From positions 1-42,932 of the forward strand of contig MSJI02000123.1 of the NCBI GenBank assembly GCA_001931905.2: DNA of 42,932 nt, in the 5' to 3' direction. The translations under genes and the position numbers were made by a program. This document shows, one piece after another, positions 21,363-33,813 of this stretch (position 1 is the first letter of the stretch; each line of letters starts with the position of its first letter). The DNA is from Cladosporium sp. IMV 00045. Its lineage: Eukaryota; Ascomycota; Dothideomycetes; Cladosporiales; Cladosporiaceae. The notes under the pieces were generated by a model. That model did no database searches. It worked only from the letters and a program-made list of their open reading frames with translations, and was not told the origin of the DNA.

Positions 21363-22821
21363 CCCCTTAGCTCGCCCCCTGCTTGAATAGACCAACAATA
21401 ACACCAAGGAAAGACACCTATGCTCCGCCGAGCACTCAACGACATCCACGAATCAACCCTGACTAAACAATGAAGTAACACACATACCGCGCGGAGAGCC
21501 GCTGTCCTGGCATGACTGGAGATGCATATAATGGCGGCCTAAGCTCCAGCAACATCATAGACATGGCGGTGTAGTGGGGAGGCAAAGGAGATGTAGCGCG
21601 AGGTGAGCCTCATTCGATACATCCAATGAAGGACATACCGTGGTCTCGACCACCGAAGCTACCTGACGATAGTACACAGCTGCCAATCTTATTATTGCCA
21701 TGGGTGGCATCCACTCTGCATATGGTCTGGGAGATCCGCAGACCAAAAGAGACATCTGATATCGCAATTGCCCGTTTGGATAACGATATCACCTGGGCAT
21801 TCCTTGGACAGCTTCGAGTGGGCGGTCTCTCCAATATTGTCGCGTCTCAAATGTGAATCCGAAGGTGGAAAATGCTCCATCAGACAGTCGTCGTGCGCTA
21901 TAGTATAGCACGGGACGATCGAACAAGAGCCCCACAAGAGCTTCTAGCCCCAGACGCGACGACGGCCTAGTCGTCCATCAAACGTGAGCCGGAGATCATG
22001 AACGCATCGATAAATCTTGGTCTCAGGAAAACTCAAGACGACTTTTTGGCAACATTGAGCTAAATGATCGAAACCCAGTGGTTTTCAAGATCCAAAGACT
22101 CTGTCAACAGGGCATTCGCCGTCAAAGAAAGGAGACAGAGGTTGGAAAGGAACTCGGCTGTGGAAAAGGCTTCGCAATCTCATCGCACACCGCAAAGAAT
22201 GCCTTTTGTCCATGAATTGACAGGAGATGTCCTGTGGTCTGCGAGCTCGCATTCGCTTAGGCTGATCACCTACATTCACAAGCCAGAAAAGACCCTCTAT
22301 CGCGGTGTCACGTGCCCGCTGCTGCCTGCGTTGTGCCAAGGAAACGAGAGGAAAAATATGAGGAAGGCGCGGATGGCATTGGCCGGCATTAGACATGTCA
22401 GGGCGTCACAGCGTAGCCCTACGACTTCTGTGCATCAACATCTGGCTCGATTGACCACAATTCAACGTCAATTGCGCGGACCTATCTCCAGCCTTGTTCT
22501 GCAGCTCTGCCACTGCACAAACCACTATACCGTTAGACGCGTCCGTGTCACTAACCGATCTGCCCGCAGCACAGACACGAAACCCCACGATCGCGGTCCC
22601 CTGCAGATAACCGCTAGGATCGATTCGCCACCGGGAGTACAACTCTGAAGGCATTTTTGGTATGTCAAAGCATTTTACGCTCTCGACACATTCACTCCTT
22701 TCCCTTTCCCGTCCGGCGCAATAGCTGCTTTCACTTATCTTTCCTTTTTTTCTTTACGCGCTGCTATAACACCCTCGAAGCAAGCACATTACCCTCCGAT
22801 ACCCGCAATCACTTAGCAATC
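21363..22821. other. Intergenic region between thioredoxin-like gene and RAD16
   Basis: About 1.5 kb lies between divergent genes. An ATG-initiated open frame at 22064-22648 (+, 194 codons) exists but has no domain I recognise, and it is overlapped by an antisense frame. A CACGTG motif is at 22309-22314. The last 150 bp are CT-rich, as expected for the RAD16 leader. Confidence 0.4.
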
Positions 22822-25800
22822 ATGGCAAGGCCGACCAGGACTTCTGGGCGGACCGCATCCTGTATGCGCTTCTAAACTTCTAACTATTCCATCAAAGCCT
22901 TTCATAAGAAAGGTTCTGGACTGCCAGAATCAATGCTAACAATCTGCAGCCGACACAGGACTCCAAACCACTTCCGCGACGTCGACAAGACGCAACTCAA
23001 CTCGCCTGTCATCCCTTTCAAATAAAGTTGTCGCGAATTCTTCAAATCCCGAGAGCGATCTCGGCGACGAGATCAGAGTATCACGGACACTCCAAGCCGT
23101 ACAGATACCGGCGCTCGATATGGAAGAGATAGAGGTCAAACATACCAGCAAGGCTACAGCCTCGAATAGTCCAACCGATACGACCCTGACTTCGATGAAT
23201 GGGAGCACCCGAGCAACATCGCTCGAGTTCGACACCCCCGGCACCACACCTGCACACTCGACTGCCGCTACTTCCGGAAAGCGCAAGCGCAGTGCACTTA
23301 GTCATGCCGTCAAGATGGAAGATTCTGGAGACGAGGCTTTGGCAAGGCGCTTGCAAGAGGAGGAATACAATGCTGAAGGTCTGATCGAGAACAAGGCGAC
23401 CAAACGAAGCAAACCATCGTTGCAACACATCGCGGACACGGAGGACGAGAGCGAGCTTAGTGAGGCCGAGACCGTCGACTCTATGGATTTTGCGACCATG
23501 CAACCATCTGCATCTGGCCGTGGGAATCAACCTGCTGCTGCTTCAGGCCGTGCTGGCAGCGCTCGGTTTTCCAAAGCAACACAGAAATCCAAGGTTGAGG
23601 ACAGCAACATCTCCGAGCAAGCATTCGTCGGTGCTAGTGACACCGAGTCCGATGTGCCTTTGGTTCTCCGCCGTCCCCGCCCAATCACTCTTCTCGAACG
23701 CAAGAAGAAGACTACCACACTCCCTTCTCGCTCAGCGCGCAGTGCTGCCAAACTGCAAATCTTAGGAACCGGGACGACCAACGTTGGAGAAAGCGGCACT
23801 GAGAGCGAGTATGAGTCAGCAACAGAGTTGTCATCGCTCTCCGGTATTAGTGATACCGAGTCAGATGCTTTGCCAGCAGTTCGCCAGCGAGCTGCTAAGA
23901 GCAGCTCGAGTCGTCGAAGGTTCGGTAACATCACAGCAGGAGCTGCCGCCGACATGGCTGAGGACATCAGCGCCGTCATCCAGCGAAGCATAACTAGTAG
24001 AAAGGATCGCGAGAGGAAGAAGCTGGAAAGATCTCACCCGGGCATCAAAACAATGTGGCATGACCTATCGAAGATCCCGTCATCGAGCCAGTCGCCTCCG
24101 CGCAGCCTTCCTCCATCACACGCACGCTCAAGTCGTTCCAGCTTCAAGGGCTGGATTGGATGACTCGCCAGGAGCAAACACAGTACAAGGGCGGTCTGCT
24201 TGGCGATGAAATGGGCATGGGAAAGACCATCCAAGCCGTGTCCTTAATCATGTCGGACTTCCCCAAAAGGACCCTACTCTTGTGGTCGTCCCACCGGTCG
24301 CGTTGATGCAGTGGTCCAGTGAGATCACCGAGTACACCGACGGGAAGCTCAAAGTTCTCGTCTACCATGGCCAGAACTCCAAAGTCAAGAACATGTCCGT
24401 CAAGGACATCAAGAAGTTCGACGTTGTCATGATCTCGTACAACAGCCTGGAGTCACTTCACCGCAAAGAAATGAAAGGTTGGAGCCGTGGCGAAGACATC
24501 GTCAAGGAAGACTCGCCCATTCACGCCATCCACTTCCACCGCCTCATCCTTGACGAGGCTCACAGCATCAAATCTCGCACTACTGGCGTGGCCAGGGCAT
24601 GCTTCGCTCTCAAAGGAACGTACAAGTGGTGTCTATCCGGGACGCCTGTCCAGAACCGCATCGGAGAATTCTTCTCTTTACTTCGCTTTCTGGAAGTCCG
24701 TCCCTTCGCCGATTACTTCTGCAAAAGCTGTCCTTGCGCTATCCTGCATTGGAAGCTGGATGAGGACCACCGCTGCAGCAACTGCAGGCACTCTGGCATG
24801 GAGCATGTTTCCGTCTTCAACCAAGAGCTGCTGAACCCGCTTACCCAATCTGACGATCCACAGGTTCGTTCAGATGCGATGTCAAAGCTGCACATGATCA
24901 CCGCTCGTATCATGCTTCGCCGTGTGAAGCGTGATCATGTCAGCTCCATGGAGCTGCCGCCGAAAGAAGTGATCGTTCGCTCTGATTTTTTCGGCCTCAT
25001 CGAGCGCGACTTCTCGTCAAGCATCATGTCAAACACTGGGCGCCAGTTCGACACTTACGTATCGCGCAACGTGGTTCTCAACAACTATGCCAACATTTTC
25101 GGTCTCATCATGCAAATGCGCCAGGTCGCCAACCACCCCGACTTGTTGCTAAGGAAGTCGGCAGAAGGCGGCCAGAACGTCCTTGTCTGCAACATCTGCG
25201 ACGAGGTCGCTGAGGATGCGATTCGTTCGCAGTGCAAGCACGACTTTTGCCGCTCTTGTGTCAAAAGCTACATCCAGACCTCCGAGTCTGCAGGTGATCC
25301 GGACTGTCCACGCTGCCACATTCCTCTGGCGATCGACCTCGATCAGCCCGAGATGGAGCAGGATGAAGAGGGTGTGAAGAAATCCTCGATCGTCAACCGC
25401 ATCAAGATGGAGGATTGGACTTCATCTACCAAAATCGAGATGTTGATCTATGAACTCTACAAGCTGCGCTCGAAGAAGCAGACTCTCAAGTCCATCGTCT
25501 TCTCGCAATTCACGTCGATGTTGCAACTGGTCGAGTGGCGTCTTCGCCGTGCTGGATTCAATACAGTGATGCTTGACGGCTCCATGACGCCTATCCAGCG
25601 CCAGCGTAGCATCGAGTATTTCATGAACAACACCGACGTCGAGGTCTTTCTCGTTTCGCTCAAGGCGGGAGGTGTGGCGCTGAACCTGACGGAGGCTTCG
25701 AGAGTCTTCATCGTTGATCCGTAAGTTACCCCCCAATGACTCTACCACTGCATTCTTACTAACATCAACTCCAGATGGTGGAACCCCGCTGCAGAGTGGC

Positions 25801-26003
25801 AGTCCGCTGATCGCTGCCATCGCATCGGCCAGAAGCGCCCATGTGTCATTACACGCTTGTGTATTGAAGACTCGGTCGAGTCGCGCATGGTCATGCTGCA
25901 GGAGAAGAAGGCAAACATGATCAATGGCACCATCAACAACGACAAGACTTCTATGGAGAAGCTCACGCCTGAGGACATGCAGTTCCTCTTCCGCGGCTCC
26001 TAG
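22822..26003 (+). CDS. RAD16: RAD16-type SNF2/RING DNA repair ATPase, with two apparent single-base frameshifts
   Basis: Rad16 pairs with Rad7 in global-genome nucleotide-excision repair and acts as a DNA translocase and ubiquitin ligase component. I read exons 22822-22861, 22950-25720 and 25775-26003. The N-terminal 370 residues are acidic and disordered. The helicase core follows: QLQGLDWM, Walker [10 protein letters not shown] (about 431), DEAH (about 548), a Cys-rich insert (CKSCPC...CSNCRHSG), then a C3HC4 RING (CNICDEV...CKHDFCRSC...CPRC, about 757-805) inside the split ATPase. The C-terminal lobe has RVFIVDPWWNP and [11 protein letters not shown]. The reading frame slips at the CCC of 24076-24078 and at the AAAA of 24265-24268. 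One extra base at each site would restore a protein of about 1013 aa with all motifs in family order. Identification is firm; whether the shifts are real is open. Confidence 0.88.
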
Positions 26004-26894
26004 ATGTGTCTTCACATCCACGATTCGTTGCAAGGCCGGGCAAAACGCCTTTTTCTTTTCTTTTCTTTGCTCCACTGCGTTCCAATGCAACTATCATGGC
26101 AGACTATTCTGCATGAGATATGGACTGGGATGTGGCGGCGCTGTGCTTGTCCCCAATGGAAGGGATCGACAAGCTTGCTGAAGCGAGAGAGCAGCATGAT
26201 TCTTTGTACAATTAGGCCTATATGATACCCAAACATTTCCTCTAATGTTGCAATGTGTGATCAGTATCACCCAAGATCATTGAATAATGTAGACACAGTG
26301 AAGGCCAACTGGGTCCAATTGACTGTTGATGTAACTCCCGAGGTCAATCTCTTATCGATAGAGCCACGTGATTCAATATCTCACGTGATACGGCACCACC
26401 CGCGCTTGCTTTCTCTCACGCTCAGCTTCAGCCATCCATCAAGCGCAACCTGGGCTTTGCGGCATAGAAGACCTCCGAGCGAAACCCCACCGACCACCAA
26501 ACACATCCAGCAACGCGTCAGAATCGCGTCCGCCATCGCGAAACATTCTGCCAGCGTCGCATCCAGGCCCATTAACCACGCTCGCTTCCGCCGGCGCACC
26601 CTTTGCGACAACCACCTGCCTCCCTCGGCAAAACCCCCCGTGACGCCTGCCCTACACACCCATCGCGCAACCGGCATCCATCAACCATCGCGCGCTTGGC
26701 TTCACGTTCCCGGAGAGGGAGCCACGCACCGCGCTTGGTATTTGCCAGTCGCTGTGCGCCCACTCGCATTGTTGCCGCCTCGACCCTACCAGGCGCGTCA
26801 CGCATACGTCGTTCCACGTGCCTCGCGCGGCCACTCGAGGTCAGCGCGAAAATAGAGAGACCAAGGAGGGTCTGAGAAAGACTAGGAGGACAAT
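26004..26894. promoter_or_regulatory. RAD16-STH1 intergenic region with paired CACGTG motifs
   Basis: It contains the RAD16 3' UTR and the SNF2/STH1 promoter and leader. Two E-box/Cbf1-type motifs, CACGTGAT at 26365 and TCACGTGAT at 26381, lie 17 bp apart, about 510-530 bp upstream of the next start codon. No gene is seen. Confidence 0.5.
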
Positions 26895-29800
26895 ATGGCT
26901 GCTGTACAGCCCAACCAGGGCATGCCTCAGCAGGGCAACAGTGGAAATGCCATGGGCCAGCAGAGCGTGTTGCCGCCTGGCATGACCAAAGAGCACGTCC
27001 AGCAGATATATAAGGTAAGCGGCGCAACACAATGCTCAGGTGTAGGGCCAACGAAGAGAGCAAAAGCACTAACACGAATCGCGTAAAGAAATACCAGCAG
27101 ATGAAGCAGAGCGGCGTGCCCGAAACGGACCCGGAACTCATTAAGGCGCGCAACATCCTCGAGTCCATCCAGCGAAAAACCGAACTGCTTAAGCGGCAAC
27201 AGGCATACAGACAGCAGCAGCTTAAGCACCAGCAGCACCAGGCCGCATTGCAGCAGAATGGCGCGGCTCCGGGACAGCAGATGAACTTTGCGGGCGCGCA
27301 ATCACAGGCAAATGGTGCCCCCATGGCACCAGGACCCATACCGGATACGCAGAACCAGACTTCGACTCCCGGATCCAATGGCGCATCGACAGCGCCTGTT
27401 CAGCCTGGCCAACAAGCAGGCTCTGCGCAATTAGATGGAGCCGGTGATGCGTCCATGTCCAAAGACCAGGTCGAGAAGCTGCGCTATCAGATGAAGGCTT
27501 TTGCGGCTCTGCAGAAGAACATGCCGATTCCGCAGATGATCCAGGACCGCATCTTTCCTTCTAAGCAGGATCAGCAGCCTATGGGTACTGCCGACGCTCT
27601 GTCTGCGGCTGGCCAACTGCTCGACGATGCTGTCAAGACTTCTAGCAAGGACACCACGCCAGACGGAAGGCCAAGGCATCGCTTCGAATCCTTTACCGAT
27701 CCTCATTCCATGATTCAAAGACACATCAGCTATGCTGATCACGCGCAGCGGCCCTTGAGAGCTATTGTTCCCAGTATTATGCCACTCGGTTTGGATCCTG
27801 AGCGTGTTCGTGAAGAGCGCGAGAGCATTGTCTACAACCGTGTCATGGCACGCAGACAGGAGCTCGGCAAATTGTCTGCGAACATTGGTGCTTGGGACAC
27901 AAGCAAGTCTGATGTCCCCACCGACAACTCCAACCTGAAGCTGAAGGCTCTGATCGAATACAAATCACTGTGTCTTCTGCAAAAGCAGCGACAGATGCGC
28001 GCTAGCATCAGCAAGGAGATGATGCAATCCGACAACCTGGCGATGACTGCAAACCGTGGCATGTACAGGCGTGTCAAAAAGCAATCATTGCGTGAAGCCC
28101 GAATCACCGAGAAGCTGGAGAAGCAACAGCGCGACGCTGCTGAGAACAAGGAGAAGAAGAAGCACAACGATTTCTTGCGATCTCTGGCGCAGCATGCAGA
28201 CGACGTGAAGAAGTCTGGTGGCGAATCTAGAGATCGTCAACGCAAGCTGGGTCGCCTCATGATGATGACACACTCCAACATCGAGAAGGAAGAGCAGAAG
28301 CGCATTGAGCGTACGGCGAAACAACGTCTCCAGGCTTTGAAGGCTAACGACGAAGAGACCTACCTCAGGCTGCTTGGACAGGCCAAGGACAGCCGTATTT
28401 CTCACCTGCTCAAACAGACCGATGGTTTCTTGAACCAGCTTGCCGCATCCGTGAAGGCTCAGCAACGCAGCCACAGACACCAAGGATACGAAGAACCTGA
28501 AGAAGAGAGCGATATCGAGGAGGTCGTCGACAGCGACGATGAGACAAAGACAAAGGTTGATTACTACGAAGTCGCGCATCGCGTCAAGGAGGAGATCAAG
28601 GCACAGTCGACCAACCTTGTGGGTGGTCAGCTGAAGGACTACCAGCTCAAGGGTCTGCAGTGGATGATCTCTCTCTTCAACAACAACCTCAACGGTATTC
28701 TGGCTGACGAGATGGGTCTCGGAAAGACTATCCAAACCATCTCTCTCATCACTTATCTTATCGAGAAGAAGCAGCAGCCTGGACCTTTCCTCGTCATTGT
28801 ACCACTTAGTACGCTGACTAACTGGAACAACGAATTCGAGAAATGGGCTCCTTCCGTTTCACGCATCGTCTACAAGGGACCGCCCAACCAGCGTAAAAAC
28901 CACCAGCAGCAGATTCGTTACGGCCAGTTTCAAGTCCTGCTCACTACCTACGAATTCGTCATCAAGGATCGCCCTGTACTTAGTAAGGTCAAGTGGTTGC
29001 ACATGATTGTTGACGAAGGTCACCGCATGAAGAACTCGCAGTCCAAGCTCAGCAGCACCATCACCCAATACTACCACACGCGCTACCGCCTGATTCTGAC
29101 TGGTACGCCGCTTCAAAACAGCTTGCCAGAACTTTGGGCTCTACTCAACTTCGTACTACCGACTATCTTCAAATCCGTCACATCTTTCGATGAATGGTTC
29201 AACACACCCTTTGCGAACACGGGTGGTCAAGATAAGATGGAACTCTCCGAAGAAGAGCAGTTGCTTGTCATTCGTCGTCTTCACAAGGTTCTTCGACCTT
29301 TCCTGCTGCGTCGTCTCAAGAAGGATGTCGAAAAGGATCTTCCCGACAAGCAGGAGCGTGTCATCAAATGTAACTTCTCTGCTCTGCAAGCCAAACTTTA
29401 CAAGCAGCTCGGAACGCACAACAGAATCATGGTCAACGACAGCAACGGCAAGAAGACTGGCATGCGTGGTTTGAGCAACATGCTCATGCAGTTGCGCAAG
29501 CTTTGCAACCATCCTTTCGTGTTCGAAGAGGTGGAGACTCAGATGAGTCCCGGCTCCAGTGTGAACGACCTCATCTGGCGTACTGCTGGTAAATTTGAGC
29601 TTCTGGACAGGATTCTTCCCAAGTTCAAGGCGACTGGTCACCGTGTACTCATGTTCTTCCAAATGACTGCCATCATGGACATCATGGAAGACTACATGCG
29701 TTACAAGGGTATTCAGTTCCTGCGTCTTGACGGTTCCACTAAAGCCGACGACCGTTCGGATCTGCTCAAGCAGTTCAACGCGCCCGATTCCCCCTACTTC

Positions 29801-31305
29801 TGTTTCCTGCTCTCGACGCGCGCTGGTGGTCTGGGTCTGAACTTGCAGACGGCTGATACCGTCATCATTTACGACTCTGACTGGAACCCTCACCAGGATT
29901 TGCAAGCTCAGGATCGTGCTCACCGTATCGGCCAGAAGAACGAAGTCCGCATTCTGCGTCTGATCAGCTCCAACTCCGTCGAAGAAAAGATTCTCGAACG
30001 TGCTCAATTCAAGCTTGATATGGACGGCAAGGTCATCCAGGCTGGTAAGTTCGACAACAAATCTACGAACGAGGAGCGTGACGAAATGTTGCGAATTATG
30101 TTGGAAGCCGCCGAGAGCGCCGATGCTCTTCAGCAGGAGGAGATGGACGACGAGGATCTCAACACCATCATCATGCGCAATGAGGGCGAGTTCGAGACTT
30201 TCCAACAGATGGATATCGAGCGCCAGAAAACCGAGGCTTATGGACCTGGAAAGAAGTTTCCCCGTCTGCTCGCAGAAAGCGAGTTGCCAGACATTTATCT
30301 CAACGAAGAGGCACCTATCGTGGATGAGCTCTCTGAGTCTGTGCTTGGCCGTGGAGCTCGTGAGAGGACTAAGGTCAAGTACGACGATGGTCTTACCGAG
30401 GAGCAATGGCTGGACGCTGTGGACGCAGACGATGACACCATCGAGGCTGCTGTTGCGCGCAAGCAGGCAAGGATTGCCAAACGTGCTGGAAAGAGGGAGA
30501 GCGGGCTTCGTGAAGACTTTGACCTGGGCGAGTCGCCACCTGCTTCACGGAACGAGTCTGCATCTCCCGCGCCTCAGCCCAAGAAGCGTGGTCGCAAGCC
30601 CGGTAGAACCAACGACAAGCGCAAGGCCGATGATGCTTCTCTCGACATTCCTCCAGAGCCACCAAAGAAGCGTGGTCGTGGCAAGCAGGTCGAGAAGCTC
30701 TCAGAGAAGGAACGCGAGACTCTTCAGCAGATCCTCGACAACGTGCACGACTCTTTGCAAGACCTCGAAGAAGAGTCGAGTGACCCTGATGTACCACCTC
30801 GCGGCATCATCGACCCCTTCGTTGAGCTCCCACCGAAGAACGACTACCCCGATTACTACCAGTTGATCAAGCAGCCCATCTGCATGAAGCAGATTGAGAA
30901 CAAGATCAACAAGAAGCAATACCAAAGTCTGAAGCAATTCAGGCAAGACGTGGGGCTTCTTTGCACGAACTGCAAGCAGTATAACGAGGATGGAAGTGTG
31001 CTCTACAATGACGCCAACGTCATCGAGGTACGTTGATTCCGCTATCACAAACACCACATTTCAACGAGGCTAACAACCCATCACAGGATGCCCTGATGAC
31101 AAAACTCCGCGAAGAGACGGCCGCGCACCCCGAATGGCAAGATTTTGACGACGCCTCGTCTACCGCCGACGGAGCTTCGACTCGACCCATGTCCAGCGTC
31201 GGCACACCACAGCCGGCCAAGTCGGGCATCAAGCTTAAGCTCAACGGCAGGCCGAGTGCCTCCCGACAAGGCACCGACAGCGCCGCGCAGAGCGACGAGG
31301 AGTAG
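26895..31305 (+). CDS. STH1: SNF2/STH1-family ATPase of the SWI/SNF or RSC complex
   Basis: This is the catalytic ATPase of a SWI/SNF- or RSC-type chromatin remodeller. Three exons, 26895-27014, 27089-31027 and 31087-31305, give 1425 aa. The N-terminus is Q-rich. An HSA-like helical stretch follows (about 380-440, with RKLGRLMMMTHSNIEKEEQKR downstream). The ATPase has Walker A DEMGLGKT (about 579), the DEGH box typical of the Snf2/Brg1 branch (about 681), LTGTPLQN, and the C-terminal lobe with QAQDRAHRIGQ (about 985). A SnAC-like region, AT-hook-like KKRGRKPGR and KKRGRGKQ (about 1205-1235), and a C-terminal bromodomain (about 1278-1355, with DYPDYYQLIKQPICM and NCKQYNEDGS) complete it. The last intron falls within the bromodomain (VIE/DAL). 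SWI/SNF versus RSC cannot be decided from sequence alone. It sits next to RAD16, another SNF2-family protein. Confidence 0.95.
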
Positions 31306-32097
31306 AACCGCTCTCTCTAAGATACGTCGGCGTTCTGTTCTTGGAGGCATTGAATCACTGGGTTAGCATTGGTGTTGTCATTACTTCTCTTCCTTCTTTT
31401 CTTTTTGCTTGCTTTTCTGTACAAGTGTTCGAACACGTTTTTTCCCTGTTATCTTATACGAGCACGAGATCGGAAGACGGATCACAAGGGAGTTATGCTG
31501 GAGGGCACTCGCTCAAATTACTTGAACTGATATGGAGCGAAAAGGAAAACGAAAAACAAATTCATACTTTGTTTTTTTGCTGGTGTGTTGGCGCAAGTCG
31601 GGTCTTTGTGACATTTGCTCTTACTCACGCGTATGTCGGTTGCTTGTTCGCGTTGTGATTCTTGAGAAAACCCCTCATTCGAATGTGTAACATCAACTCT
31701 CTAGCTTTTCGAAAATCAATAAATTGCATCAAAGTGTTTACGAGACCGTTCTCTCATGATTCTCTGTGACGTTAAGTTTTGCTGAGCGAGACTGCATCGT
31801 GCGCGTGGCCTTAGGCGGCCAGATATTCTATCGACTGGCTATGCAGATGTGTTTGTGAATTGATTGATCACATTCGACTCTCGTCGATGATGTGCAGGAA
31901 ACATAAGAAGTCTGCACTCACTGCGACGTGTTGTACAATTGCGATGCCAACCGCCAGGTCCATCGAAGTGAACCTAGAAAGCTTCAAAATCACACACCAA
32001 GCACAAAGTCGTCAGTTATCTTCAAACCCAGCCCTTTCATAAGAAATAAATCGTATTCGTCTTTATACATCTTTACATTCATAACCCCATCTCATAT
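31306..32097. other. Convergent spacer between STH1 and HIS3
   Basis: It holds the 3' UTRs of convergent genes. AATAAA-like elements occur near 31718 (+), and the right-hand 60 bp are AT-rich. No coding or RNA gene was recognised. Confidence 0.5.
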
Positions 32098-32845
32098 CTA
32101 AAACAACACGCCCTTCGTACTCGGCACCTCGCCCTCGCGTCCCACGACAGGCGTGCAAGCCATGCGCAGCGCGACCGCAAGGGCCTTGAACGCGCTCTCG
32201 GCGCGGTGGTGGTCGTTGTCGCCGCGGATGCAGTCGACGTGCATCGTGATGCCCGCGCCCTGCGCGAAGCTGTACAGGCAGTGCGGGATCATCTCGCAGC
32301 TCAGGTCGCCGATCTTCTCGCGGCGCAGGCCGAGCTCGCTCACGCAGTAGGGGCGGTTGGAGAGGTCGACGACGGCGCGGGACAGGGCTTCGTCGAGAGG
32401 GCAGTAGGCGGAGCCGAAGCGGGCGAGGCCTGTAGTGGTGTGCAGGGCGGATTTGAAGGCCTGTGAAGTCGATTGATGTTAGTATTGTGACTTTGGCGCA
32501 CGAGAGCGTGAGAAGGACGGCGGAATCACTCACCTGACCGAGCGCAATGAAAGTGTCCTCTGCAGTGTGGTGGTCGTCGATGTGCAGGTCGCCCTTGGTG
32601 CGCAGGCGCATGCTCCAGCCGCCGTGCTTGGCCAGGGCGTGCAGCATGTGGTCGAGGAAGCCAATGCCGGTGTCCACGCTGATCTGCTGCGACTTGGACT
32701 CCTGGGCGGCGTGGTCGAGGGTGGCGCCATTGGTGCCATCGAGCTCGGGCAGAGAGCCGCCGTCGAGGTTGAGTGCGAGCTGGATCTTGGTCTCGTTGGT
32801 GTCGCGGTTGATGGTCGCGGCGCGGAGGCGCTTTTCGGCAGACAT
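32098..32845 (-). CDS. HIS3: Imidazoleglycerol-phosphate dehydratase (HIS3)
   Basis: This enzyme catalyses the dehydration of imidazole-glycerol phosphate to imidazole-acetol phosphate in histidine synthesis. Two exons, 32845-32534 and 32460-32098, give 224 aa, the normal monofunctional fungal length. Metal-binding signatures are intact: [27 protein letters not shown], and near the C-terminus [13 protein letters not shown]. The C-terminus ends STKGVLF. The 73-nt intron falls after GQ and before AFKSAL and is phase 0. It is divergent from RPC19, sharing about 300 bp of upstream DNA. Confidence 0.96.
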
Positions 32846-33148
32846 GTTGGATGGTGGAGTTGTGATGTATATGCTTGGTTAATTGTGCAAGATATTGATC
32901 AATGGGTGTTGTCAAAGTCGGTAGTAGTATGTTAGTCTTATCGCTAACAATAAAATATTCCCAAAGCTGACGTCGGGCTTGGGGATAAGCAGAGTCCCTT
33001 GCAGCAGGGCCGGGACCAACCCTAAAATCCACTGGTCCAAAGTTTGCCTGCGACTTTCACATACCTTGATATCGAGTTTTGGAGTGCAGAACTATTGAGC
33101 GCCAAACTATTCGAACACCAAGACAATAACACGACACCGATCAACGGA
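32846..33148. promoter_or_regulatory. Shared HIS3/RPC19 bidirectional promoter
   Basis: These 303 bp separate the two start codons. A CRE/ATF-like TGACGTC lies at 32968-32974. No exact Gcn4/CpcA TGACTCA site was found, though a histidine gene would be expected to have cross-pathway control. An AT-rich patch (AACAATAAAATATTC) precedes the CRE-like motif. Confidence 0.5.
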
Positions 33149-33716
33149 ATGGCGCAGAACGGAGACCACGAAATGACTGACGCCGCGGCCGGCGCTGACA
33201 TCGACGCCCCGGTCAAAGTCGAGAAGCAGAGACTGAGACTTGTATGGCGCATGAAATTCTTCGGGACCGACATTTTTGCTGACAATAAGTGTAGCTGCCT
33301 GGCTCTACTGAGGATGCGGCTTCGTTTGCATTTGAGAAGGAAGACCACACGCTTGGCAATGCGCTGCGTTACATTATCATGAGAAAGTATGCGATTCCAG
33401 TATGGCGAAAATCCACTTCGGACGCTGCGCTAACACCAACCTCCAGTCCTGATGTCGAGTTCTGCGGTTACTCCATCCCTCACCCTTCAGAAGCAGTCCT
33501 CCACTTGCGAATCCAGACCTGGGGTTTGTCGCCACCACCCGCACCAAAGCATTGCCGAACGCCAACTAACAGACCACAGACGGCGTCAGCGCCTCCGAAG
33601 TCCTTCGCAAGGGCCTCGAAGACCTCACAGATCTCTGCGACGTGGTCGCGGGTAAATTCACAGCCTCACGGGACGAGTTCAATGCTGCACACCCTGAGGG
33701 CGTGCCAGCGAGCTGA
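33149..33716 (+). CDS. RPC19: RNA polymerase I and III subunit AC19 (RPC19)
   Basis: This small subunit is shared by Pol I and Pol III; it pairs with AC40 and is the bacterial alpha-like dimer partner. Four exons, 33149-33241, 33295-33386, 33447-33523 and 33580-33716, give 132 aa. The family signature [33 protein letters not shown] is assembled across introns 1 and 2, and the C-terminal helix region (KGLEDLTDLCDVVAGKF) is present. Introns are 53-60 nt; intron 3 has a CTAACA branch site. The intron 3 donor (G/gtttgt) is non-ideal but gives the best match to the family (TWDGVSASEVL). The N-terminus is short and acidic, as in other fungi. Confidence 0.93.
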
Positions 33717-33813
33717 AGCGCATGAAAGCTTTTGTTATTCTTTGAAAAAACTTTAGGAAATTCCCCATGTTCACGCCGCTATAGAGTCTACTATGTACAT
33801 AAAGTGTCGGCTC

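Noticed and set aside
29156..30406. 416-codon minus-strand open frame inside SNF2/STH1
   Set aside because: It is antisense to the conserved ATPase domain. Its leucine/valine-rich composition is explained by the opposite strand.
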